From: a bacterium
GTDB taxonomy: Bacteria; UBP6; UBA1177; JAKLFG01
Reading direction: 5' to 3'
Assembly (NCBI GenBank): GCA_022711315.1
Contig: JAKLFG010000025.1
Span: 1-33,479 of the forward strand
DNA: 33,479 nucleotides
Shown: positions 16,578 through 25,328 of the stretch, piece by piece
Position numbering within the stretch: the first letter of the stretch is position 1
How the letters are laid out: every line of letters starts with the position of its first letter
Position numbers and translations under genes: made by a program
Notes under the pieces: model-generated
The model's input: the letters and a program-made list of their open reading frames with translations, nothing else
Told to the model about the DNA's origin: nothing
The model's database searches: none

Positions 16578-16613
16578 GGCCCCCGACTGGAAACGATAAC
16601 GGAGGCATCACTC

Positions 16614-17990
16614 ATGCGTATCAACCGGACGATCTTCAGGCAGTACGATGTGCGCGGCATCGTGGGCAAGGACCTGACCGACGATTTCGCCTACACGCTC
16701 GCCAAAGGCACTGCGAGTTATTTCAAAAAGCAGAACCCCAAACTCACCGCCGTCAGCATCGGCCACGACGCGCGGCTCTCGTCGCCCGGCTTTGCCAAGC
16801 AACTCATCCGCGGCTTCAACGAATCGGGTATCGACACGATATTCGTCGGCATGGTGCCGACGGGGCTGTCGTACTTCTCGCTCTTCAATCTGCCGGTGCA
16901 AGGCGGCGTCATGATCACCGGCTCCCACAACCCGCCCGAATACAACGGCTTCAAGATAAGTCTCGGCGACCTGCCGGTCTACGGCGACGGGATACAGGCC
17001 ATCGCCGATGTCATCGAGAAGGATGACTTCATCGCGGGGGCGAAGAAGGGGGCGGCGCGCGAACACAACATCATCCCCGATTTCGAGGCGTACATTCTCA
17101 AGAACATCCACATCAAGAACCCCGGCCGGCTCAAGATAGTGGTCGACGCGGGCAACGGCGTGGGCGGCTTCGTCGCGGTGCCGATACTCAAGAAACTCGG
17201 CGTGAATGTGATATCGCTCTTCGAGACGCCCGACGGCAACTTCCCGAACCACCATCCCGATCCGACGGTGGTCGAATACATTCAGGAACTCATCAAGACG
17301 ACGAAAAAGGAGCAGGCGCATGTCGGCATCGGGTTCGACGGCGACGCCGACCGCATCGGACTTATCGACTCGAAAGGGGAGGTCATCTGGGGCGACCAGA
17401 TACTGACCATCTTCGCCCGGCAGATACTCAAGGAACTCCCCGGCGCCACCATCGTCGCCGAGGTGAAATGCAGCAAGACGCTCTATGACGACATCAAGGC
17501 GCGCGGCGGGAAAGGGATCATGTGGAAGGCGGGCCATTCGCTCATCAAGGCGAAGATGAAGGAGGTCGGTGCGGCGATGGGCGGCGAGATGAGCGGCCAC
17601 ATTTTCTTCAAACACCGTTTCTTCGGCTACGACTGCGCGATCTACAGCATGTTCCGTCTCCTCGAGATACTTTCCGAGCGCGACGATCTCGATGTGCGGC
17701 GTCTGCTCGACGGCATCCCGAAGACGGTGAGCACCCCCGAGATCCGTTTCGAGGTCGACGAGGAGAAGAAGTTCCCGGTGGTGGCGAAAACGGTCGCGCA
17801 CTTCAAGAAGCAGGGCTACGATGTCAACGATATTGACGGCGCACGCATCACCTTCGCCGATGGCTGGGGGCTCCTGCGTCCCTCCAACACGCAGAATGTC
17901 ATCGTGATGCGGTTCGAGGCCGAGACCGAAAAACGGCTGAAGGAGATACGGGCGCTCATCGAAGGGACGCTCAACGAATATCTGAAGTAG
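16614..17990 (+). CDS. Phosphomannomutase/phosphoglucomutase (alpha-D-phosphohexomutase)
   Basis: A 458-residue cytoplasmic enzyme of the AlgC/ManB type. It interconverts the 1- and 6-phosphates of glucose and/or mannose. Seen: the phosphoserine loop TGSHNPPEYNGFK with S104, the metal loop GFDGDADRIG (D242, D244, D246), the sugar-binding loop GGEMSGH (E325, S327), and the phosphate-binding RPSNTQN near the C-terminus. All catalytic parts are present and the length is typical. GGAGGC precedes the start. It is followed 10 bases later by glgC, so a main task is probably to make glucose-1-phosphate for ADP-glucose and to return the product of glgP to glucose-6-phosphate. A role in GDP-mannose or surface sugars is also possible because this family is often bifunctional. 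Confidence 0.93.
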   Translation: MRINRTIFRQYDVRGIVGKDLTDDFAYTLAKGTASYFKKQNPKLTAVSIGHDARLSSPGFAKQLIRGFNESGIDTIFVGMVPTGLSYFSLFNLPVQGGVMITGSHNPPEYNGFKISLGDLPVYGDGIQAIADVIEKDDFIAGAKKGAAREHNIIPDFEAYILKNIHIKNPGRLKIVVDAGNGVGGFVAVPILKKLGVNVISLFETPDGNFPNHHPDPTVVEYIQELIKTTKKEQAHVGIGFDGDADRIGLIDSKGEVIWGDQILTIFARQILKELPGATIVAEVKCSKTLYDDIKARGGKGIMWKAGHSLIKAKMKEVGAAMGGEMSGHIFFKHRFFGYDCAIYSMFRLLEILSERDDLDVRRLLDGIPKTVSTPEIRFEVDEEKKFPVVAKTVAHFKKQGYDVNDIDGARITFADGWGLLRPSNTQNVIVMRFEAETEKRLKEIRALIEGTLNEYLK

Positions 17991-18000
17991 GGGAAGAGAT

Positions 18001-19239
18001 ATGTCCAAAACGCTGGTCATGGTACTCGCGGGCGGTCAGGGAAGCCGCCTGATGCCGCTCACCACCGAACGGGCGAAACCGGCGGTGCCGTTCGGCGGCA
18101 TCTACCGCATCATCGATTTCGTCCTGTCGAACTTCGTCAACAGCGGCTATATGCAGATAAAGGTGCTGACGCAGTTCATGTCGAACTCGCTCAACCAGCA
18201 CATCGCGCGTAACTGGGGGCTCTCCATGCAGTTCAACCAGTATGTCGAAACGGTCCCGGCGCAGCAGCGGACCGGCGATAACTGGTATCTCGGGAGCGCC
18301 GACGCGATATTCCAGAACCTCAACATCCTGCGCGACGAACGGCCCGAGCATGTGTTCGTCTTCAGCGGCGACCATATCTACAAGATGGATGTTTCGCAGA
18401 TGTTCAACTTCCATCTGCACAAGGATGCCGACATGACGATAGCGGCGATACCGGTACCGCTCAAGGATGCTTCGCAGTTCGGCGTCATAGAGGTCGACGA
18501 GGATTGGCGCATGATAGGGTTCGAGGAGAAGCCGAAGGAACCGAAAGGTATCCCGGGACGGCCGGATCTCGCGCTGGCGAGCATGGGCAACTACATCTTC
18601 AAACGCGACATCCTTGCCCGAGCGGTCACCGAGGACGCCGAGAAAAAAGAGAGCGCCCACGATTTCGGCAAGAATGTCATCCCGGCGCTCTACCCGCACA
18701 AGAAGGTCTACATCTACGACTATCTTTCGAATAAGATACGCCTGCCCGACAGCGACCAGTACGAGAAACCTTATTGGCGCGATGTCGGCACCATCTGGAG
18801 TTACTGGGAAAGCCACATGGAACTGGTCTCGGTCAGCCCGGCGGTCAACCTTTACAACCGCAACTGGCCCATATTCGGCTTCCCCGATGTCAACATGCCG
18901 TCCGCCAAGTTCGTTTTCGCCGATCAGGCCAACCAGCGTGTCGGTCTCGCCACCGACTCGATGGTCTCGGTCGGGTGCATCATATCGGGCGGCCGGATAG
19001 ACCGCACCATCCTGTCCCCGGGTGTCCGTGTCAATTCTTACGCGCTTGTCGAGAACAGCATCATCCTGAACAACACCAATATCGGTCGCTATTGCCGTAT
19101 CCGCAACGCCATCATCGACAAGAATGTCACGATACCGAATGACATGGAGATCGGCTACGATCCCGAACAGGATAAGGCGCGCGGTTTCACCGTGACCGAC
19201 GAAGGGCTGGTGGTCGTCCCGAAAGGGTACAAGTTCTAG
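18001..19239 (+). CDS. glgC: Glucose-1-phosphate adenylyltransferase
   Basis: Makes ADP-glucose from glucose-1-phosphate and ATP, the committed step of bacterial glycogen synthesis. The 412-residue product is of normal length. Seen: nucleotide-binding GGQGSRLMPLT at residues 11-21, AKPAVPFGG, FSGDHIYKMD, FEEKPKEP, YWRDVGTI, and a C-terminal left-handed beta-helix with hexapeptide-like ILSPGVRV...IILNNTNIGRYCRIRN. The allosteric class is not clear from sequence alone. GGGGAAGAG lies before the start. It is cotranscribed with the mutase. No glycogen synthase or branching enzyme is in the window, so those must be elsewhere. Confidence 0.96.
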   Translation: MSKTLVMVLAGGQGSRLMPLTTERAKPAVPFGGIYRIIDFVLSNFVNSGYMQIKVLTQFMSNSLNQHIARNWGLSMQFNQYVETVPAQQRTGDNWYLGSADAIFQNLNILRDERPEHVFVFSGDHIYKMDVSQMFNFHLHKDADMTIAAIPVPLKDASQFGVIEVDEDWRMIGFEEKPKEPKGIPGRPDLALASMGNYIFKRDILARAVTEDAEKKESAHDFGKNVIPALYPHKKVYIYDYLSNKIRLPDSDQYEKPYWRDVGTIWSYWESHMELVSVSPAVNLYNRNWPIFGFPDVNMPSAKFVFADQANQRVGLATDSMVSVGCIISGGRIDRTILSPGVRVNSYALVENSIILNNTNIGRYCRIRNAIIDKNVTIPNDMEIGYDPEQDKARGFTVTDEGLVVVPKGYKF

Positions 19240-19255
19240 GTCCCCGAAAATATTC

Positions 19256-19283
19256 TTGACACCGCACAGGTTCTTCTTACAAT
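19256..19283 (+). promoter_or_regulatory. Predicted strong sigma70 promoter for rpsA
   Basis: A perfect TTGACA (19256-19261), 16-base spacer, TACAAT (19278-19283), followed by GCCCCCG. The near-consensus boxes fit a highly expressed ribosomal gene. Confidence 0.7.
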
Positions 19284-19331
19284 GCCCCCGCTGTCGTGAG
19301 ACGGCAAAAAAAAACAGGAGGTGCATTACGC

Positions 19332-21008
19332 ATGTCAGACGGTACCGTGAATCAAACAAACCTTAACTTCGCGGAGTTGCTCAAAGAGTTCCTCCCTAGC
19401 GAAAAACAGTTCTCCGGTGAGGAGATCGTCAGGGGTCATGTCCGGGCGATCACCCGCGACTTCCTTCTCGTGGATGTCGGCCACAAATCGGATGGCATCA
19501 TCCAATCCATCGAGTTCACTCCCGAGGAACTCAAGGAGATCAAGGTCGGTGATCAGGTCGAGGTCGTTATCGACCGGGTCGAGGACGACCGCGGCAACAT
19601 CGGTCTTTCCCGCCAGAAAGCGGCCATGCTCCGCATCTGGGAGACGGTCGGCCGCGCCTACGATACGGGCGAATTGGTGCGCGGCACCATCGTGTCCCGC
19701 GTCAACGGCGGTCTGCAGGTCGACATCGGCGTCAAGGCGTTCCTGCCCAACTCGCAGGTGGCGCTCCGTCCCATCAAGAATGTGGACGAACTGATCGGCC
19801 GAACCTTCGATTTCAAGGTCATCAAGTACGATCAGAAACGCGGCAACATCGTGATCAGCCGCCGCGATCTTCTGGAAAGGGAACGCGAGGATCTCAAGAC
19901 CAAGACGCTCGAACGCCTGCAGGAAGGGGTGCTCGTCAAGGGGCTGGTCAAGAACATCACCTACTACGGCGTCTTCATCGATCTCGGCGGCATCGACGGC
20001 CTGCTCCATATCACCGACATGAGTTGGGGGCGCGTCAACCATCCGAGCGAGATGTTCAAGATAGGCGACGAGGTCGAGGTCAAGGTGCTCAAGTTCGACC
20101 GCGACGCGGAGCGCGTCAGTCTCGGTCTCAAGCAGATATCGGACGATCCGTGGCAGTACGCCTCGGAACGCTACAATGTCGGCAAGGTGGTCCGCGGCAA
20201 GATCGTGGCGCTGGAGGATTACGGCGCGTTCGTCGAACTGGAACGCGGCATCGAGGGGCTCATACACATCAGCGAGATGAGTTGGACCCGCCGGGTCAAG
20301 CACCCGAGCAAGATGGTCGCGATAGGCGACGATGTCGAGGTGAAGATACTCGAGATCGATGTCGACAACCGCCGCATCAGCCTCGGCATGAAGCAGACCG
20401 AGCCCAATCCGTGGGAGCAGTTGAAGGATAAGTATCCGGTCGGCACCATGGTCAAGGGCGTCATCCGCAACATCACCGATTTCGGCCTGTTCGTCGGCGT
20501 CGAGGACGGCATCGACGGGCTCGTCCGCACGAGCGACATCACTTGGGACCGGAAACTCAAGCACCCGAGCGAATACTACAAGAAGGGCGATGAGATCGAA
20601 GCGATGGTGCTCAATATCGATTCCGAGAAACAGCGTTTCAGTCTCGGTGTCAAGCAGATGAGCCACGACCCGTGGAAGATGTTCCGCGAATCGTACAAGG
20701 AGAACGACAAAATAGAGGCCGAGGTGGTCAAAACGACCGATTTCGGCATCTTCGTGAAGGTGTTCGACACGATCGAAGGGCTGGTCCACAAGACCGAGTT
20801 CGAGGACCCGAACAAGAACTTCTCCATCGGTGACAAGATAGAGGTCATCATCAAGTCCATCAGCGACACCGAACGCAAGGTCTCTCTCTCCATCAAGGCG
20901 ATAAGCGAGGCCGAAAGCCGGCAGAACATGGAAGAGGCGAGGGCGAAGACCGGTGAAGTACCGGAACGGCTCGGCTCTATCGGCGACGCGTTCAAAAATC
21001 AGCAGTAA
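19332..21008 (+). CDS. rpsA: 30S ribosomal protein S1
   Basis: A 558-residue protein with six consecutive S1 (OB-fold) domains, as in E. coli S1. It binds mRNA on the small subunit and helps start translation. Seen: domain openings EEIVRGHVRAITRDF, GELVRGTIVSRVNGG, GVLVKGLVKNITYYG, GKVVRGKIVALEDYG, GTMVKGVIRNITDFG and NDKIEAEVVKTTDFG. Domains 3-5 have the fullest consensus (GxxGLxHxxxMxW, VSLGxKQ), and domains 1, 2 and 6 are more divergent, which is usual. The start at 19332 has a perfect AGGAGGT about 8 bases upstream; an in-frame codon at 19296 lies before that site and is rejected. No cmk gene is upstream, although rpsA often follows cmk in proteobacteria. Confidence 0.96.
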   Translation: MSDGTVNQTNLNFAELLKEFLPSEKQFSGEEIVRGHVRAITRDFLLVDVGHKSDGIIQSIEFTPEELKEIKVGDQVEVVIDRVEDDRGNIGLSRQKAAMLRIWETVGRAYDTGELVRGTIVSRVNGGLQVDIGVKAFLPNSQVALRPIKNVDELIGRTFDFKVIKYDQKRGNIVISRRDLLEREREDLKTKTLERLQEGVLVKGLVKNITYYGVFIDLGGIDGLLHITDMSWGRVNHPSEMFKIGDEVEVKVLKFDRDAERVSLGLKQISDDPWQYASERYNVGKVVRGKIVALEDYGAFVELERGIEGLIHISEMSWTRRVKHPSKMVAIGDDVEVKILEIDVDNRRISLGMKQTEPNPWEQLKDKYPVGTMVKGVIRNITDFGLFVGVEDGIDGLVRTSDITWDRKLKHPSEYYKKGDEIEAMVLNIDSEKQRFSLGVKQMSHDPWKMFRESYKENDKIEAEVVKTTDFGIFVKVFDTIEGLVHKTEFEDPNKNFSIGDKIEVIIKSISDTERKVSLSIKAISEAESRQNMEEARAKTGEVPERLGSIGDAFKNQQ

Positions 21009-21029
21009 TCGACCTCTCTTCCCAAAAAT

Positions 21030-21057
21030 TTGATTTCCCCGACATCGCTTTTATAAT
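21030..21057 (+). promoter_or_regulatory. Predicted sigma70 promoter for argF
   Basis: TTGATT (21030-21035), a 16-base spacer and a perfect TATAAT (21052-21057). No clear ARG-box palindrome overlaps it. Confidence 0.55.
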
Positions 21058-21105
21058 CGCGCTGTTCCGTTCATTACGACCCCGAACTTATACAAGGAGT
21101 ACGCC

Positions 21106-22104
21106 ATGCCCGTGAACCTGAAAGGAAGAAGTTTTCTGACGCTCAAGGATTTCACCCCCGAAGAGATCCGGTACCTGCTCGATCTGTCGCACGATCTCAA
21201 GGCGAAGAAACGCGCCGGTATCAAAGGCGACCTGCTGGAGGGCAAGAACATCGTTCTGCTGTTCGAGAAGGCATCGACCCGTACCCGCTGCGCCTTCGAA
21301 GTGGCGGTGCTCGACGAAGGGGGCCATGTCACCTTCCTCGGCACGAACGACAGCCAGATGGGCAAGAAAGAATCGATAGAGGACAGCGCGAAGGTGCTCG
21401 GCCGGTTCTACGACGGCATCGAGTTTCGCGGCTTCAAGCAGGAGACGGTCGAAGCGCTCGCCAAGCATAGCGGCGTCCCGGTGTGGAACGGGCTGACCGA
21501 CATCGACCATCCGACGCAGGTGCTCGCCGATCTCATGACCGTCGAGGAGCATGTCGCCAAGCCCTTGAACAAGGTGAAACTGGTCTACATGGGTGATGCC
21601 CGCAACAACATGGGCAACGCGCTCTGCATCATCTGCGCCAAGATGGGGATGCACTTCGTCGCCTGCGCCCCGCGCTCGCTGTTCCCCGAGAAGAAACTCG
21701 TGGACGAGATGAACAATGTCGCGAAGGAGACCGGCGCGAAACTGGAATTCATCGACGATCCCGCCAAGGCGGTCAAGGGGGCCGATGTCATCTATACCGA
21801 TGTGTGGGTCTCGATGGGGGAGGAGCACCTGTTCGGTGAACGGATACGCCTCCTCAAACGGTATCAGGTCACCATGGACATCATGAAGAAGACCGGCAAT
21901 CCCGACGCGATATTCCTCCACTGCCTGCCGTCGTTCCACGACCTCGAAACGAAGGTCGGTAAGGAGGTCTATGAAAAACACGGCGTCAAGGCGATGGAGG
22001 TGACCGACGAGGTGTTCCGCTCCCGTCACTCCAAGGTGTTCGACGAGGCCGAGAACCGGCTCCACACCATCAAGGCGGTCATGGTCGCCACCGCGGGACG
22101 ATAA
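21106..22104 (+). CDS. argF: Ornithine carbamoyltransferase
   Basis: Forms citrulline from ornithine and carbamoyl phosphate in arginine biosynthesis, or runs in reverse in the arginine deiminase route. The 332-residue product has family length. Seen: carbamoyl-phosphate loop STRTR (57-61), HPTQ (135-138), the ornithine-binding SMG loop (236-238), HCLPSFHD with C273, and the C-terminal segment [10 protein letters not shown]...[18 protein letters not shown], close to E. coli OTC. All active-site motifs are intact. AAGGAG precedes the start. It stands alone with its own promoter; no arcA, arcC or other arg gene is nearby, so the anabolic role is favoured only by default. Confidence 0.95.
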   Translation: MPVNLKGRSFLTLKDFTPEEIRYLLDLSHDLKAKKRAGIKGDLLEGKNIVLLFEKASTRTRCAFEVAVLDEGGHVTFLGTNDSQMGKKESIEDSAKVLGRFYDGIEFRGFKQETVEALAKHSGVPVWNGLTDIDHPTQVLADLMTVEEHVAKPLNKVKLVYMGDARNNMGNALCIICAKMGMHFVACAPRSLFPEKKLVDEMNNVAKETGAKLEFIDDPAKAVKGADVIYTDVWVSMGEEHLFGERIRLLKRYQVTMDIMKKTGNPDAIFLHCLPSFHDLETKVGKEVYEKHGVKAMEVTDEVFRSRHSKVFDEAENRLHTIKAVMVATAGR

Positions 22105-22117
22105 GCCGCCCGTTTTC

Positions 22118-22146
22118 TTGTTTTTTGATATTCTTTCCGCTAGTAT
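22118..22146 (+). promoter_or_regulatory. Predicted sigma70 promoter for the propeller-chemoreceptor operon
   Basis: TTGTTT (22118-22123), a 17-base spacer, TAGTAT (22141-22146), followed by GGTGCCCG. About 33 bases ahead of the first gene of the trio. Confidence 0.45.
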
Positions 22147-22178
22147 GGTGCCCGAACTAAGGGAATCGGCGGGATACT

Positions 22179-25100
22179 ATGGACCGAGCGCGCGCCTTAT
22201 CGGTATTCTTTTCGGTCATGTTCTTCTGCGCCTCTCTCGGGGCGGTCGGCAAGGAGATCGGGCTTTCGCAACTGATGCTCGATAACTGGACCGCCACGCA
22301 GGGACTGCCGCAGAACTCGGTCTTGACGATGGTCCAGACCCGCAACGGGTACCTCTGGATGGGGACCGAAGAGGGGTTCGTCCGGTTCGACGGCATCTCC
22401 TTCACCGTGTTCGATAAAGGCAATCTACCGCTCGAGACCCAGCACATACTCTGGATGATAGAGGACCGGGAACTGCCGGTCCTGTGGGTGGGGACCGACG
22501 GCGGCGGGTTGGTCCGGTTCGATTACCGCACCTACGCCACGCAGGTGTTCACGGAGAAGGATGGCCTGCCGAACAACTCGGTGGTCCGCATCGTGCAGAA
22601 CGCCGACGGTTCGCTCTGGGTGGCGACCCGCAAGGGACTTTTCCTCTTCAGGGACGGCAAGGTCCAGCAAACCCTGCGAAAAAAGGACGGTCTGCCGACC
22701 GACGACCTCAAGGCGATGGTGATGGACGATGAGGGGCGGCTCTGGCTCGGGGGACGCGCCGGTCGCATCGGCTGGGTGCAGGACGGCAAACCGAACATCC
22801 TCGATTCACTTGACGCCGCGGTGTCCAACCTGTTCATCGACGCGCAGGGAAAACTTTTTGTGGCGACCCAGAAGGGGCTCTTCTCGCTCGCGAAGGGCAA
22901 GGATATATTCCGTCCCGTTCAGGCGGAGCACCTGCAGAACTATGCCTCGAGCGTCGTGTTCGAGGACAGCACGGGAACGCTCTGGGTCGGGACCGAGGAG
23001 GCGGGTCTGTTCCGCATCCGCCCCGACGAGAAGCGAGGCATCACGCCGGAGGACAAGTTCTACTTCACCAATATAGCCACGGTGTTCGAGGACCGCGAGG
23101 GCTCGATATGGGTCGGGACGCGCGGCGCGGGACTGTATCGTTTCCGCGAAGGCAAGTTCATGACCATCGGCGGCCCCGGGGTGTTCCGGAGCGAGGTCAT
23201 CTTCTCCATCCACGAGTCGAAAAGCGGCGGCATGTGGTTCGGCTCCTTCGGCGGTGGACTTTACCAGTATCAGAACGATCGGGTATCTTTGTTCCTGCAC
23301 GAGGATGTCCTGACCGAGGAATCGACGATACTTTCGCTCATAGAAGATCGCGACGGCGTTCTGTGGGCCGGCGTGTACGGGAAAGGGCTGTTCCGGTGGG
23401 ACGGCGGTCAGGGGCGTCTCTACACCCAAGAGGACGGACTTCCCAACAACAATGTATCGGCGGTCTACCGTGATTCGAAAGGGCGCATATGGGTGGGGAC
23501 CAACGATACCGGCATCGCCTACTCGCAGGATGAGGGGTTCCGGCGACTTGACACCGAGGGGGAGCATTCCACAAAGATAAGCCATTTCTACGAGACGAAG
23601 GCGGGGGACATCCTCATCGCCACGCGCATGGGGCTCACCAAATGGGACGGCAACGGTTTCTCGGTGCCCTACGAGCAACTCAAGGGGATGCAGATATTCT
23701 CGATGGTCGAGGATTCGCAGCGGCACCTGTATGTGGTCACCGCCAACGGGCTGTTCATCATCACCGGTGACCGCATCAGTCAGGTAACGATGCGGACAGG
23801 GTTGCCGATAGAGAACCTCTTCGATATCCTGCTCGATGGCGACGAGAATCTCTGGATGACCTCCAACAAGGGGGTCATCTTCCTCGATCACCAGCAGGCG
23901 AAACTTTTCGGGGACGGTACGATACAGAAGGTGTCGCCGAAACTCTACGGGGTCACCGACGGGATGCTGTCGGCCGAATGCAACGGCGGGTCGCAGGGGA
24001 ACACTTATCGGGATAAGAAAGGGAGACTCTGGTTCGTCACCGCGAAAGGGGTGGCGGTGCTTGATCCGAAACGGATAGCCATCAACGAGGTCGCGCCGCC
24101 GGTCGATGTCGCCGAGGTGGTCGTTGACAAGCAGGTGGTGCCTTTCTCCGACGAAGAGGGTGTCCCGGAACTCGGCCCCGGCGTCACCACCGTTGAGTTC
24201 AACTATACCGCGCTCTCCTTCTTGTTCTCCGACAAGATATCCTTCAAGTATCAACTGGCCGGCTTCGACAAGGACTGGATAGATGCGGGCACCCGCCGCA
24301 CCGCCTTTTACAGCAATCTCCGGCCGGGGACCTACACCTTCCGGGTCTCCGCCGCGAACAATGACGGTGTCTGGAACAAGACCGGCGCCGAGTACCGCTT
24401 CTACCTCAAGCCCTACTTTTACCAGACCTGGTGGTTCCGCATACTGCTCATCCTCTTCGTCGCCGGCGCCGTCATCGCCTACATCCGCATGAAGGCGCGC
24501 GAGATACGGAAACGCGAGGTGGAGATGGCCCGCGTCATCGAATCGCGGACCAAGGACCTTCGCGACATCATCCTGCATGTGCAGAACATGTCGGAACGAC
24601 TCACCGAGATATCCGATCTGCTTAATCGTTCGACCGCCACGACGGCGGAGCGGTCGGGCGACACCTATGCCAAGATAGACCTCGTTTCCTCCACCCTCAC
24701 CGATATCACCGCGAAACTCAGCGACACGCGCAAGCAGGTCGTCTCGATGAACGAGGTGGTCACCAAGATATCGGAGAAGGCCGATGAAAGTTCCACGGTC
24801 CTCGCGCAGGCGGTCGGTGCGATGGAACTTATCGCCAGTTCTGCGGCCGAGATCCGCAACATCATAGAGGTCGTGGGCGAGATCGCGTTCAAGACCAACC
24901 TCCTGTCGCTCAACGCCGCCATCGAGGCGGCCCGCGCCGGCGAAGCGGGCAAAGGGTTCGCCGTGGTCGCCGAATCGGTCCGGGAACTGTCGAACCAGAC
25001 CGCCGGGTCGCTTAACTCGATCCGGTCACTCGTGAACGACACCGGCGACAAGGTCCTGTCCGGCAAAAGCGCGGTGGATAACAGCACCCATTTCATTGGC

Positions 25101-25328
25101 GAGGTCATAAGCGAATTCAAGGGCATATCCGACCGGATGGGGCGCATCAACGCCATCATCGAGAAACATGTGGCCGAGGTCGGCCGCATTGATGTGTCGC
25201 TCTACGAGATCCGGCGCCTGACGCAGGACAATACCGTGCTTGTCGAAGAGGTCCACCGGGCCGCCCAGCAACTCAAGGACGAGACCGCGCGGCTGGTGCG
25301 CGAGGTGACGAAGATACAGGAGCTTTGA
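22179..25328 (+). CDS. Double beta-propeller receptor fused to methyl-accepting chemotaxis output domain
   Basis: A 1049-residue membrane receptor. Seen in order: signal peptide (about 1-24); about fourteen propeller repeats of the LWVGTxxGLxRFxxG type (two-component-regulator propeller, enough for two seven-bladed rings, about 30-640); a Y_Y_Y domain (FKYQLAGFDKDW...RTAFYSNLRPGTYTFRV); one membrane span (about 754-773); and a cytoplasmic coiled coil ending in an MCP signalling domain with the tip sequence FKTNLLSLNAAIEAARAGEA (about 900-930) and FAVVAESVRELSNQ. No HAMP domain is seen. Propeller/Y_Y_Y parts usually precede histidine kinases (hybrid two-component systems for polysaccharide sensing); here the output would be CheA/CheW through the MCP tip. 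The ligand is unknown. The stop overlaps the next start (TGATG). Confidence 0.85.
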   Translation: MDRARALSVFFSVMFFCASLGAVGKEIGLSQLMLDNWTATQGLPQNSVLTMVQTRNGYLWMGTEEGFVRFDGISFTVFDKGNLPLETQHILWMIEDRELPVLWVGTDGGGLVRFDYRTYATQVFTEKDGLPNNSVVRIVQNADGSLWVATRKGLFLFRDGKVQQTLRKKDGLPTDDLKAMVMDDEGRLWLGGRAGRIGWVQDGKPNILDSLDAAVSNLFIDAQGKLFVATQKGLFSLAKGKDIFRPVQAEHLQNYASSVVFEDSTGTLWVGTEEAGLFRIRPDEKRGITPEDKFYFTNIATVFEDREGSIWVGTRGAGLYRFREGKFMTIGGPGVFRSEVIFSIHESKSGGMWFGSFGGGLYQYQNDRVSLFLHEDVLTEESTILSLIEDRDGVLWAGVYGKGLFRWDGGQGRLYTQEDGLPNNNVSAVYRDSKGRIWVGTNDTGIAYSQDEGFRRLDTEGEHSTKISHFYETKAGDILIATRMGLTKWDGNGFSVPYEQLKGMQIFSMVEDSQRHLYVVTANGLFIITGDRISQVTMRTGLPIENLFDILLDGDENLWMTSNKGVIFLDHQQAKLFGDGTIQKVSPKLYGVTDGMLSAECNGGSQGNTYRDKKGRLWFVTAKGVAVLDPKRIAINEVAPPVDVAEVVVDKQVVPFSDEEGVPELGPGVTTVEFNYTALSFLFSDKISFKYQLAGFDKDWIDAGTRRTAFYSNLRPGTYTFRVSAANNDGVWNKTGAEYRFYLKPYFYQTWWFRILLILFVAGAVIAYIRMKAREIRKREVEMARVIESRTKDLRDIILHVQNMSERLTEISDLLNRSTATTAERSGDTYAKIDLVSSTLTDITAKLSDTRKQVVSMNEVVTKISEKADESSTVLAQAVGAMELIASSAAEIRNIIEVVGEIAFKTNLLSLNAAIEAARAGEAGKGFAVVAESVRELSNQTAGSLNSIRSLVNDTGDKVLSGKSAVDNSTHFIGEVISEFKGISDRMGRINAIIEKHVAEVGRIDVSLYEIRRLTQDNTVLVEEVHRAAQQLKDETARLVREVTKIQEL

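Larger units (their letters stand above)
15566..16598 (+). repeat. Duplicated 57-base promoter segment flanking dinD
   Basis: Segments 15566-15622 and 16542-16598 are 51/57 identical by my alignment and include both promoter boxes, the spacer and the CGACTGGAA start region. The copies sit ahead of two unrelated genes, so a duplication that placed dinD behind a copy of the mutase promoter is likely. Confidence 0.75.

Noticed and set aside
16608..18020. Long minus-strand frame (470 codons) over the mutase gene
   Set aside because: It lies opposite a clear enzyme gene, has no ribosome site or family motifs, and such antisense frames are expected from GC-rich codon use.
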